Assembly (NCBI GenBank): GCA_016763335.1
Contig: JAESUD010000031.1
Span: 1-16,905 of the forward strand
From: Emcibacteraceae bacterium
Lineage (GTDB): Bacteria; Pseudomonadota; Alphaproteobacteria; Sphingomonadales; Emcibacteraceae
Length of the DNA: 16,905 nt
Direction: 5' to 3'
A program made the translations under genes and the position numbers. The notes beneath the pieces were generated by a model. It was not told the DNA's origin. It saw nothing but the letters and a program-made list of their open reading frames with translations, and made no database searches. Shown here piece after piece: positions 1 to 8,003 of this stretch. Positions within the stretch are counted from its first letter, which is position 1. Every line of letters starts with the position of its first letter.

Positions 1-504
1 ATTTTTGGCTTACTTGGACTGGCTATATTTATTAAATTTATCGGCTTACCGCGCTCTGCACCACTAGTCGGCGGTCTCACGCTCGCTTTAATGACTTTGC
101 CAACAATAATCATCACCGCCCGTGCTGCCATTAAAGCTGTCCCCCCGTCTATAAAAGAGGCGGCCATAGGCCTTGGCGCGTCGCATGTGCAGACAGTTTT
201 TCACCATGTGTTACCGCTAAGCATGCCCGGTATTTTAACCGGATCCATTATTGGCATGGCCCAGGCACTCGGCGAAACAGCACCGCTTTTAATGATCGGT
301 ATGGTCGCCTTTATCGTTGATACCCCCGGCGGCATTATGGAAGCCTCAACAGCCCTTCCCGTACAAGTATTTCTGTGGGCCGATAGCCCCGAACGCGGGT
401 TTTTAGAAAAAACAGCGGCAGCCATCATGGTGCTTCTAATGTTTCTAATCATCATGAACGGCCTTGCGATCTGGTTAAGGCAAAAATTTGAAAAAAAATG
501 GTAA
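1..504 (+). CDS. pstA: Phosphate ABC transporter permease PstA (3' part)
   Basis: The reading frame is open from base 1, so the gene starts outside the window and about 167 codons of its C-terminal part are present. PstA is one of the two inner-membrane permease subunits of the high-affinity phosphate importer PstSCAB. The visible part has the binding-protein-dependent permease signature: the EAA loop (EAAIGLGAS, from base 160) that docks on the ATPase, followed by the [13 protein letters not shown] segment typical of PstA and PstC, then hydrophobic helices to the end. The stop codon overlaps the start of pstB by seven bases (498-504), which points to translational coupling. An ATG at 91 is internal and is not the true start. 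PstA rather than PstC is chosen because pstB follows directly. Confidence 0.95.
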   Translation: MFGLLGLAIFIKFIGLPRSAPLVGGLTLALMTLPTIIITARAAIKAVPPSIKEAAIGLGASHVQTVFHHVLPLSMPGILTGSIIGMAQALGETAPLLMIGMVAFIVDTPGGIMEASTALPVQVFLWADSPERGFLEKTAAAIMVLLMFLIIMNGLAIWLRQKFEKKW

Positions 505-1316
505 GTAAAATGAATTTAATCAATATATCTAACGAGCAGTCAAATGAAACCCTTGAGCCGAATGTTAAAATGACCGCAAGGAAGCTTAATGTCTATTATG
601 CTGACAATCATGCTTTAAAAGACATCGACCTTGATATCAATGCCAATGAAGTTACGGCCTTGATCGGGCCTTCAGGATGTGGGAAGTCAACTTTTTTACG
701 CTGTCTTAACCGCATGAACGACATTATAAATATCTGCCGTGTTGAAGGAAACATCACCCTTGAAGATCAAAATATCAATGATAAAAGTATTGATGTCGTT
801 CAGCTTAGAGCCCGTGTCGGCATGGTATTTCAAAAGCCCAATCCGTTTCCAAAATCTATATATGACAATATAGCCTACGGCCCGCGCATTCACGGCATTT
901 CAAGAAACAAAACCGAGCTAGATGAAATTGTTCAAACAAGTTTGAAAAAAGCCGGTTTATGGAACGAAGTAAAAGATAGACTTGACGCATCCGGTACTTC
1001 GCTTTCGGGCGGGCAACAACAGCGGCTCTGCATTGCCAGAACGATCGCTATCGAACCAGAGGTTATATTAATGGATGAACCATGTTCGGCGCTTGACCCC
1101 ATCGCCACGGCGATTATTGAAGAACTGATTGAAGATTTAAAAAATCGTTATGCCATTGTGATTGTAACACATTCCATGCAGCAGGCAGCAAGGATTTCAC
1201 AGAAAACAGCTTTTTTTCACCTCGGAAAAATTATTGAACATGGTGATACCCCAGCCTTATTTACCAATCCTACACATGAAAAAACCAAAGATTATATTAC
1301 CGGTCGTTACGGTTAA
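498..1316 (+). CDS. pstB: Phosphate ABC transporter ATP-binding protein PstB
   Basis: A 272-residue cytoplasmic ATPase that powers PstA/PstC phosphate import. All ABC motifs are intact: Walker [10 protein letters not shown] (57-65), Q-loop Gln112 in the PstB-typical [14 protein letters not shown] segment, signature LSGGQQQR (169-176), Walker B VILMDEP (189-195) and H-loop His225. The PNPFP stretch and the C-terminal TGRYG mark it as PstB rather than another importer ATPase. The ATG at 498 lies inside the end of pstA; a second ATG at 510 (Met5) would give a slightly shorter protein and cannot be excluded. The N-terminus is about 20 residues longer than the minimal PstB core. It sits between pstA and phoU in the usual order. 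Confidence 0.97.
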   Translation: MVSKMNLINISNEQSNETLEPNVKMTARKLNVYYADNHALKDIDLDINANEVTALIGPSGCGKSTFLRCLNRMNDIINICRVEGNITLEDQNINDKSIDVVQLRARVGMVFQKPNPFPKSIYDNIAYGPRIHGISRNKTELDEIVQTSLKKAGLWNEVKDRLDASGTSLSGGQQQRLCIARTIAIEPEVILMDEPCSALDPIATAIIEELIEDLKNRYAIVIVTHSMQQAARISQKTAFFHLGKIIEHGDTPALFTNPTHEKTKDYITGRYG

Positions 1317-1330
1317 TAAAAGGAATAAAG

Positions 1331-2047
1331 ATGACACATTCACATATTGTAAGATCATTTGATGAAGATCTGAACGAACTACGCGGCAGAATAGTTAATA
1401 TGGCAGCACTGGTTTCACAACAGTTTTCACAGGCGGAACAATCACTTTTGGAAAAAGACCTGAAACTGGCTGCCTTTGTCAGAGCAAATGATAAACTTGT
1501 TGACCAGATGGAACAGGAAATTGAAAAAAATGCCATTGAACTTATCGCCACTAGATCACCTCTTGCGGATGACCTCCGTGAAATTATATCAGCTATTAAA
1601 ATTAGCAATGCTCTTGAACGCATAGGTGATTATGCAAAAAACCTTTCAAAACGGGTTGTCGTACTAAACGAAATAAAAAATTTCCAGATAAATCATTCTG
1701 TTATCAGTCAGATGATCGGTATTATTAATATTATGAATAAAGATGTGATTGATGCCTATATCAATAAATCTTCTGATAAGGCGATCTCTGTCTGGACTAG
1801 GGATATCGTCGTTGATAATTTATATGATTCCCTCTTTAGAGAATTGCTCACTTATATGATGGAAAACCCAGAATTCATCACCCCGGCCACGCATCTTTTA
1901 TTCGTAGCAAAAAATATTGAACGTGCTGGCGATCATCTAACCAATATAGCAGAGCTAATTTATTATATTGTCGAGGGAAAACCACTTGAAATGATCAGAC
2001 CGAAAGGCGACAATAGCAGTGAGACTAATGTAGATTATTCAGGTTAA
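1331..2047 (+). CDS. phoU: Phosphate signalling/transport regulator PhoU
   Basis: A 238-residue all-helical cytoplasmic protein of normal PhoU length. It carries the two PhoU repeats, each with the metal-binding consensus E-R-x-G-D: ERIGDY at 96-101 and ERAGDH at 197-202. PhoU links the activity of the Pst transporter to the PhoR/PhoB two-component system and damps the phosphate-starvation response when phosphate is plentiful. The start follows an AGGA ribosome site at 1321-1324, and the gene begins 14 bases after pstB, so it is in the pst operon. In many Proteobacteria phoB follows or the two-component genes are near; here the operon ends, and the next gene is convergent with its stop overlapping phoU by four bases. 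Confidence 0.96.
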   Translation: MTHSHIVRSFDEDLNELRGRIVNMAALVSQQFSQAEQSLLEKDLKLAAFVRANDKLVDQMEQEIEKNAIELIATRSPLADDLREIISAIKISNALERIGDYAKNLSKRVVVLNEIKNFQINHSVISQMIGIINIMNKDVIDAYINKSSDKAISVWTRDIVVDNLYDSLFRELLTYMMENPEFITPATHLLFVAKNIERAGDHLTNIAELIYYIVEGKPLEMIRPKGDNSSETNVDYSG

Positions 2048-2958
2048 GTCACCAGAATAATAACCAGCGGGATAGTAACAACCGTTATCATTGTCTGAAG
2101 CGAAATTATCGCCGCCATTAGTGGCGCATCACCGCCCATATATTTAGCAAGTGCATAAGCGGATGATGATGTCGGCACAGAGGCAAAAATCACTGCCGTT
2201 GTTGTCATTACCGCTGAAAGCTCAAAATAGCGAGATAGTGCAAATACCGTCGCCGGTAATATGATCATTTTAGCGAAACAGGCGATGGCGGACGGAACAA
2301 AAAAATTACGCGCCCCACCAAATTGAAGTCCAGCACCAACACATAAAAGCGCAATCGGCAAGGCAGCCTTGCCAACACTGGCAGTAAAGTCACTTAAAAC
2401 CGGCACATAACCCCAGCCCATAAAATTAAAACTGAGGCCGATAGCGATGGCGACAATAAACGGGTTACGAGCAATTTCGGTTAATATTTTTGGTTTGGCT
2501 TTTTTATTTTTTGATAAAATAGAGGTCAGCAGAATAATTGTCGCTATATTTGAAAAACTTACCATTATCGCAATGGCAAGCGAGCCAATCATTTCACCCT
2601 CTTCACCAAGTAATTGACTCGCAACAGCGAGGGCAACAAATGAATTATGGCGGCCAGCACCCTGTAAAACTGACGTTAATGAAGCCGCGCTCATGCCGTA
2701 AAATTTGCATATGATATAAGCAAATAATATCGCCGCCAAATAACCCACAATCAGCGTGACCGAAAAACTACCGACAGTATATCCTTCAAAATCAATGACG
2801 GACGTTTTATTAAATAATAAACAGGGAAAGAGCACCCAAAATGTCAGAGCGTTAATTTGGTTCCATATATTATCCGAAAGAATAAGATAATTTCGCAGCA
2901 TCTTTCCCAATAGAATTATCAGAAAAATCGGCGCAACTATATAAACAAGATTTAACAT
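2044..2958 (-). CDS. AEC-family (auxin efflux carrier-like) transporter, copy 2
   Basis: A 304-residue integral membrane protein with about ten hydrophobic segments, typical of bacterial AEC-family secondary transporters (members move malonate, malate, lactate and similar organic anions). Visible marks are the N-terminal APIFLIILLGK helix, WVLFPCLLFNKTS, a GAGRHNSFVALA segment and the late GGDAPLMAAIISLQT motif. The substrate cannot be read from the sequence. It is a full-length, apparently gap-free paralogue of the gene just upstream (2969-3883). The ribosome site AGAGG lies five bases before the ATG, just downstream of the upstream gene's stop; the ten-base gap suggests translational coupling. 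Its TAA overlaps the phoU TAA on the other strand in the palindrome TTAA. Confidence 0.9.
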   Translation of the reverse strand: MLNLVYIVAPIFLIILLGKMLRNYLILSDNIWNQINALTFWVLFPCLLFNKTSVIDFEGYTVGSFSVTLIVGYLAAILFAYIICKFYGMSAASLTSVLQGAGRHNSFVALAVASQLLGEEGEMIGSLAIAIMVSFSNIATIILLTSILSKNKKAKPKILTEIARNPFIVAIAIGLSFNFMGWGYVPVLSDFTASVGKAALPIALLCVGAGLQFGGARNFFVPSAIACFAKMIILPATVFALSRYFELSAVMTTTAVIFASVPTSSSAYALAKYMGGDAPLMAAIISLQTMITVVTIPLVIILVT

Positions 2959-2968
2959 ATACGCCTCT

Positions 2969-3883
2969 TCAACTCAGCAAAATAATGATCAGCGGAATGA
3001 TGATCACCGATAATAATGTCTGCAGGGAAATAAGTGTCGCCATTAGCGGGGCGTCACCACCCATTTGTTTAGCCAATGGGTAACTCGCCGCCCCCGTCGG
3101 TGAAACCGCAAAGATCATCGCCGCCATTGTCATGACAGGCGGAAGCGCAAAGAAGTTAGCCATTAAATAAACAGTAAGCGGAAAAATAATAAATTTACCA
3201 ACTAATGCAATAAAGGTCGGAATTATTTTTTCCCCAAACCCTTTCATTCGCAGTCCCGCACCAACACATAATAAGGCAATGGTTAATGTTGTTTCACCAA
3301 TACTAAGCGTTAAAGTATGAAGGATCGGAAGGTTCCCAAGCCCGAGTAAATTAAAAAGTGCTCCCACGGCAATAGCAAAAATAAACGGGTTTCGTTTTAA
3401 ATCAGACAATATCCTGATAATACCACCGCCTTTAGTATTAAGGATGACCGTCATGCTGATATTAACGACAATATTGGTGAATGTCACAAGGACCGCAATA
3501 ATAATCGCCCCAAGCATTGCACCTTGTTCACCGTATAACTGGCTTATTATGGCGAGAGCAAGAAAAGCATTATGCCGCCCTCCGCCCTGGATAACCGATG
3601 TGATTGTTGGCGCTGAAAGTCCAGCCAGTTTAGAGACAATAAAACAAAAGGCCACCGCAAGCGAGAAGCCGGAAATCACCGTGAGCGATAACGCGCCAAT
3701 TTCAATCCCGGCAAAATCAATAACCGATGTTTTATTAAACAGAAGGCAGGGAAATAAAACCCAATAAGCAAGCTTATTTAAATGGTTCCACACATCCTCA
3801 TCTGTAATGAGGAAACTTTTCAGAATATTACCGAGAAGGATAATAAGGAAAATCGGGGCAATCAATAAGCCTAAATCTATCAT
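2969..3883 (-). CDS. AEC-family (auxin efflux carrier-like) transporter, copy 1
   Basis: A 304-residue membrane protein of the AEC transporter family and the first gene of the two-gene minus-strand unit. It shares with its neighbour the same length and landmarks: APIFLIILLGN near the N-terminus, WVLFPCLLFNKTSVIDF, GGGRHNAFLALA and a late GGDAPLMATLISLQT segment, so the pair arose by tandem duplication. The two differ across much of the membrane core (for example GAASYPLAKQ here against SSSAYALAKY), which could mean different substrates. The start is the ATG at 3881-3883 with AAGG about 11 bases upstream. The likely role is export or exchange of an organic anion across the inner membrane; the substrate is unknown. 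Confidence 0.9.
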   Translation of the reverse strand: MIDLGLLIAPIFLIILLGNILKSFLITDEDVWNHLNKLAYWVLFPCLLFNKTSVIDFAGIEIGALSLTVISGFSLAVAFCFIVSKLAGLSAPTITSVIQGGGRHNAFLALAIISQLYGEQGAMLGAIIIAVLVTFTNIVVNISMTVILNTKGGGIIRILSDLKRNPFIFAIAVGALFNLLGLGNLPILHTLTLSIGETTLTIALLCVGAGLRMKGFGEKIIPTFIALVGKFIIFPLTVYLMANFFALPPVMTMAAMIFAVSPTGAASYPLAKQMGGDAPLMATLISLQTLLSVIIIPLIIILLS

Positions 3884-3939
3884 TTCATTAATTGCCTTTA
3901 AAAAGTGCCATTAATCACAAAAACTTTACTTATCTTTAA

Positions 3940-3968
3940 TTGCAGATATCAATAAATACTAGCATAAT
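3940..3968 (+). promoter_or_regulatory. Candidate sigma70-type promoter for the first hydrolase gene
   Basis: TTGCAG at 3940-3945 is followed after exactly 17 bases by CATAAT at 3963-3968, giving three and five matches to the consensus -35 and -10 boxes. The position allows a short leader ending at the GGAAG ribosome site at 3991. This is a by-eye match in A+T-rich DNA, where such matches occur by chance. Confidence 0.4.
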
Positions 3969-4003
3969 AATTTACATTCTAATTATATTTGGAAGTACGT
4001 GTC

Positions 4004-4753
4004 ATGATAATAAGACTTTTAGCGACTTTATGTATAATATTTAACATCATCACATCACCCGTTTGGGCGCAGGGCATCAAAACCGGCTCATATATTATGC
4101 AGAGCAGTGCCAACGAAATTCTTGGCGACGACTTGGCTGCCTCATATGCTAATCTAATTGATCTTGACCTTGATATAACATGGGAAATCGATGTTCCCGA
4201 AGATTATGATCCCACTAACCCGCCAGGTATAATGGTTTATATCAGTCCGCAGAATATTGTAAAACTACCAACGGGATGGCTAGGTGTTACCCGTGAAAAA
4301 AACATGATCTTTATTGCCGCACGGATGTCCGGCAATAAAGAACCCGTAAACCAGCGCATCGTCATGGCAATTTTATCGCTGCCGCTTATACAGTCCACCT
4401 ATAAAATCGACACGAATAGAATATATATTTCCGGGTTTTCAGGTGGTGGCCGCATTGCCAGCATGGTTGCAACTAGTTTCCCCCATATATTTAACGGTGC
4501 ATTATATAATTGCGGGGTAAATTTTTGGCATCAAATAAGTCCGGAACAAAGGGAACTTATAAAAAATAACAATTATGTGTTTTTAACAGGAAGTAATGAT
4601 TTTAATTTACAGGACACGAAAAAAGTCTATTCAAAATACAAAAAAACCGGTGTTAAAAACATTAAATTAATGGTAATTGCAAGAATGAGTCATTCAAACC
4701 CTAAGAAAAACAAATTTTCGCAGGCACTTGATTTTCTCGACCAAAATGGATGA
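4004..4753 (+). CDS. Secreted alpha/beta-hydrolase (esterase-like), catalytically intact copy
   Basis: The protein has 249 residues from ATG 4004. I chose this start over an upstream TTG at 3989 because GGAAG (3991-3995) sits eight bases before it. Residues 1-22 form a Sec signal peptide ending VWA, with cleavage before Gln23. The mature protein looks like the PHB-depolymerase/feruloyl-esterase-like part of the alpha/beta-hydrolase superfamily: VPEDYDP (64-70), a central nucleophile elbow G-F-S-G-G-G with Ser146, Asp199 in GSND, and His230 in MSHSNP. That is a plausible Ser-Asp-His triad in the right order and spacing. An esterase acting in the periplasm or outside the cell is inferred; the substrate is unknown. 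It is the first of three tandem paralogues, followed by a 114-base gap. Confidence 0.8.
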   Translation: MIIRLLATLCIIFNIITSPVWAQGIKTGSYIMQSSANEILGDDLAASYANLIDLDLDITWEIDVPEDYDPTNPPGIMVYISPQNIVKLPTGWLGVTREKNMIFIAARMSGNKEPVNQRIVMAILSLPLIQSTYKIDTNRIYISGFSGGGRIASMVATSFPHIFNGALYNCGVNFWHQISPEQRELIKNNNYVFLTGSNDFNLQDTKKVYSKYKKTGVKNIKLMVIARMSHSNPKKNKFSQALDFLDQNG

Positions 4754-4867
4754 TAATTGATTAATCTATTTTATTATGATAATGTAAATTAACATCACCT
4801 TATGATTGTAAAAAATATACCTAAAGATGAATTAATATAAAATATAACACTTAATTGGAGAAAATAA
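4754..4867. other. Intergenic gap between hydrolase copies 1 and 2
   Basis: These 114 very A+T-rich bases hold no hairpin followed by a T run that I can see, so there is no clear terminator after copy 1. TATAAA (4836-4841) and TATAAC (4843-4848) resemble -10 boxes but lack a well-spaced -35 partner. GGAG at 4857-4860 is the ribosome site for the next gene. Confidence 0.5.
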
Positions 4868-5581
4868 ATGATTATTCGTAGCCTTTTCCTTAGTTTGTTA
4901 CTTTTTACCAGCGCTAGTTTTGCTCAAACATTAAAAACTGGTGAATTTGTCATCGAAGCATCACCTACTGAAATTTTAGGCAGCGATGCCGTTAAATATA
5001 GTTCAAATATAGGTGTGGATGATATTATTTCATGGGAAGTTTATGTTCCTGAAAATTATGACCCAAACAAACCGGCTGGTATAATGGTTTTCGCAGGTTC
5101 CCCACAAAATGTAAGAGCCCCTTTTGGATGGTTGAGCGTGATGAAAGATAAAAATTTAATATGGGTTGCTGCTAGAAAGTCCGGCAATGCATCATCAATT
5201 CACCAAAAAAAGCTTCTTGCCATGATGTCTGTTCCCATAATTGAAGAAAAATACAATATTGATAAAAACCGTATTTATATTACTGGTGAGGGAAGAACTG
5301 CAGGCAGAGCCGTTTTAGATTACCCACAAATGTTCACAGGTGCAATTTTCATGGGTGACCGCGTTTGGGAAGATAATGCGGATGATAAAGTAAAAGCTAT
5401 CACCAACAACCGTTATGTTTTCGTAACCCGTGAAAAAACAGCTTTTCCCAAAGGAACACGTTATGCCTATAACAAGTTTAGAAAATCAGGCGTAACAAAC
5501 AGCAAGATCGTTCTGATACAAGGTAGGCATCGTTACAACCGTCCTAAATTTTCTAAATCAATTGATTATCTTGATGGTTAA
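4868..5581 (+). CDS. Secreted hydrolase-like protein without nucleophile serine, copy 2
   Basis: A 237-residue paralogue of the preceding gene. The signal peptide ends SFA at residue 19, so it should be exported. Framework motifs are kept: KTGEF (23-27), EILG (35-38), VPENYDP (60-66), GIMV (71-74), PFGWLSV, AARKSGN and KNRIYITG. The nucleophile elbow is destroyed: where copy 1 has G-F-S-G-G-G, this protein reads G-E-G-R-T-A and is about three residues shorter. The acid position is Thr191 instead of Asp. His221 remains. It should not act as a serine hydrolase, so a binding or partner role (pseudoenzyme) is inferred. The frame is intact with a good ribosome site seven bases upstream, so it is not an obvious pseudogene. 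It is A+T-richer than the amidase and mtnA genes downstream. Confidence 0.8.
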   Translation: MIIRSLFLSLLLFTSASFAQTLKTGEFVIEASPTEILGSDAVKYSSNIGVDDIISWEVYVPENYDPNKPAGIMVFAGSPQNVRAPFGWLSVMKDKNLIWVAARKSGNASSIHQKKLLAMMSVPIIEEKYNIDKNRIYITGEGRTAGRAVLDYPQMFTGAIFMGDRVWEDNADDKVKAITNNRYVFVTREKTAFPKGTRYAYNKFRKSGVTNSKIVLIQGRHRYNRPKFSKSIDYLDG

Positions 5582-5661
5582 GAGAAATAGTGTTGGAAAA
5601 TATTGATATTTAATTTAACTTGAAATATTAATTTTTTCATTACACAAAGGATCTGGGCAAT

Positions 5662-6426
5662 ATGTCAGTACGGTTTTATTTATCAATAATATGTTTATTT
5701 CAAATTATTGTTTTTCACTCGATTGCCCAGGAACCAGAGAGTAAATTCAAAACCGGACAATACACTGTTGAAACAACCAGCAGGGAGATCCTCGGGCCTG
5801 AGCTTGCCGCTTCCTTTGAAAGTGTCATCAAACAAAACGAAACGATCAAATGGACAATATTTGTCCCTGAAAATTATGACCCTGCCTTTCCGCCAGGAAT
5901 GATCGTTCATATGACCCAAAGAAATTTGGCAAAAATGCCCATTGGTTGGGCTTCTGTACTTAAAGATAAAAATATGATTTGGATATCATTAAACAAAGTC
6001 GGAACGCTTAAACGAAACAAAGAAATGATGCTTTCTGTTCTAGCCACTCCCTATATACAAGAACGCTATAAAATTAATAATAACCGTATATATCTAGTTG
6101 CCTCAGCGGATAGCTGTTATGCGGCAAGTGCCGCCATGCAAGTTTACCCCGATATATTTAAAGGTGCAATTTATTCCACCTGCGAGGCGCTCAACTGGAA
6201 AAAAGATATCCCGGACACCATTGATAAAATGAAAAAAAATCGCTACGTATTTGTTTCAAGTAAAGAAAAAGATATTGGACAGATTGTCAGAAGATCCGTA
6301 CGCAAATATGAAGATGCTGGCATTACCAAAATTAAATATTTAAAATTACAAGAATTGGTTTACGGAAGAAACTTTTCCCGACGTAGGTTAAACCAAACCA
6401 TTGAATTATTAGACGACCTCAATTAA
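5662..6426 (+). CDS. Secreted hydrolase-like protein without catalytic triad, copy 3
   Basis: A 254-residue third paralogue. The N-terminus is a signal peptide with likely cleavage after SIA (residue 22). Shared motifs are KTGQY (30-34), EILG (42-45), VPENYDP (68-74), PIGWASV and NNRIYL. The elbow aligns without a gap to copy 1 but reads L-V-A-S-A-D-S-C, putting Ala149 at the nucleophile position; Ser148 and Ser151 flank it but not in a G-x-S-x-G setting. The histidine region reads ELVYGRN with no histidine, and Asp204 is shifted by one from the acid position. Cys152 is not in the others, while Cys173 matches Cys170 of copy 1, so an extra disulfide is possible after export. AAGGA at 5647-5651 precedes the ATG by ten bases. 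The gene ends two bases before the convergent amidase. Confidence 0.8.
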   Translation: MSVRFYLSIICLFQIIVFHSIAQEPESKFKTGQYTVETTSREILGPELAASFESVIKQNETIKWTIFVPENYDPAFPPGMIVHMTQRNLAKMPIGWASVLKDKNMIWISLNKVGTLKRNKEMMLSVLATPYIQERYKINNNRIYLVASADSCYAASAAMQVYPDIFKGAIYSTCEALNWKKDIPDTIDKMKKNRYVFVSSKEKDIGQIVRRSVRKYEDAGITKIKYLKLQELVYGRNFSRRRLNQTIELLDDLN

Positions 6427-6428
6427 AT

Positions 6429-8003
6429 TTATTGATAAACATACTCAGTAAATTTTGGTTTATGGCGCGCCTTTGTCGCCTGTTCAAACGCAAATGCCGC
6501 CTCGATCAGCATCACTTCACTATAGGCCCGACCAACGAAAGATAATGATACCGGAAGCTCGTGAATATATCCCATAGGCACAGTTATAGATGGATAACCA
6601 CTAACCGCCGCATAAGAAGACGTCCCACCACCACTTGAGTGATCGCCATTAATGACATCTTGACTATTCGCCGGGTTTCTTGACGGCATGACAATCAGAT
6701 CAAGTTCATGTTCATCCATCAATGTATCAATAAGCATCTGCATCGCCAAATTACTCGCCCTTACCGCCTCAAGATATTCAGTATCGCTGAGCGGTCCTTT
6801 TTCTTGAGAACTGATAAATACTTCCTGCTTGAAGTAGGGCATTTCCTGCCCTGCATTTTCAATATTATACTCAATCAAGTCGGCAAGTGTCCTGCTCTTT
6901 ACCGCCGCCGGCGCTGCTGAAAGATAAGCATTGAGATAATGTTTAAACTCATAATTAAGAACCACACCTTCTGCGTTACCGATCCCATCCTGATCACCAA
7001 ATTCCACATTATCAATAATAATCGCGCCTTGAGCTTTCATCGCCATAACGCTTTGCTCAAAAATTGCCCCAAGGTCATCATGCATACTAAACGGATTACG
7101 AATGACACCAATGCGCTTACCAGCAAGACCATCCTTTTTAAGATAATCAACATAATTAACTTTTTCCGCAGGTTGTTCCATACTTTTTTCATCTTCAACA
7201 TTTTGACTAACCATTGCCGTTAAAAGATATGCGGCATCGCTGACCGTCCGGGTTATTGGTCCCGCCGTATCCTGCGTCGCGGCAATGGGAATGATCCCTG
7301 TACGGCTAACAAGCCCGACCGTTGGTTTAATGCCGACCACACCATTATAGGCCGCCGGACAAACCACCGATCCGTCGGTTTCTGTGCCAATAGTCACCGT
7401 CGCCATATTGGCCGCCGCCGCAACCGCAGAACCGGAACTTGACCCACAGGTATTTGCCGTCAGCAGATAAGGATTTCAAGTTTGTCCGCCCACCCCGCTC
7501 CATCCGCTAGAGCTATTCGTTGAACGAAAATTAGCCCATTCACTTAAATTGGCCTTGCCGATAATAATCGCCCCTGCCGCCCGTAAGCTCGCGACCATAG
7601 GCGCATCATTCAAAGCATAATTTTCCATAAGCGCGATTGAACCCGCCGTGGTCGGCATGTTATCCGCCGTATCAATATTGTCCTTGAGCAGCACAGGAAT
7701 GCCGTGCATTGGCCCCCGTGGTCCCGTGGCAGCGCGTTCAGCATCTAATGCTTCAGCAATTTTTAAGGCATCCGGATTTATGGCGATCACCGCATTTAAA
7801 TGTGGCCCATTTTTATTGAGTGCCTCAATCCTCGATATATAAAGTTCAACAACCTTAACGGCGGTATATTTACCGTTATCATAGGCTTCGTTTAATTCAC
7901 TAACCGTTATTTCATCCAATTCAAAATCATTGATATCCTGCTTTTGCGCAGCACATGACATAATTACCGATACCGATAATGTGATAGCAAATAATCTAAT
8001 CAT
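6429..8003 (-). pseudogene. Amidase-signature lipoprotein, interrupted by in-frame TGA
   Basis: This is one 524-codon frame of the amidase signature (AS) family, broken by a TGA at 7478-7476 (codon 176). Start ATG 8003 has AGGGA seven bases upstream. Residues 1-17 (ending VIMSC) look like a lipoprotein signal with Cys17 lipidated. Before the stop lies catalytic Lys107 in LLKDNI; after it come the CGSSSGS motif (186-192) and TETDGS with nucleophile Ser212. The AS Ser-Ser-Lys triad is therefore split across the break. The family normally reads G-G-Q-T-R-N-P here, so a single C-to-T change of CGA to TGA explains the stop. ATG 7406 lies downstream but would lack the lysine. AS enzymes hydrolyse amides; the substrate here is unknown. 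The gene overlaps mtnA by eight bases and should be translated with it. Confidence 0.88.

Noticed and set aside
3444..3767. Plus-strand open frame inside the AEC transporter
   Set aside because: Antisense shadow of a well-supported membrane protein gene, with no ribosome site or family signature.
3989..4003. Upstream TTG start for the first hydrolase (five extra codons)
   Set aside because: The TTG lies directly before the GGAAG ribosome site that fits ATG 4004, and the signal peptide is best formed from ATG 4004.
5600..5640. AATATT-rich palindromic runs between hydrolase copies 2 and 3
   Set aside because: Low-complexity A+T sequence gives such palindromes by chance; there is no G+C-containing stem or T-run layout.
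6429..7406. C-terminal amidase fragment as an independent gene from ATG 7406
   Set aside because: The frame continues upstream without break to the TGA at 7478 and carries the CGSSSGS motif outside this fragment. The fragment would also lack the catalytic lysine, and I see no ribosome site.
7476..7478. TGA as a selenocysteine codon
   Set aside because: The position is an ordinary Arg site between catalytic motifs, not an active-site cysteine, and no SECIS-like hairpin stands out directly downstream.
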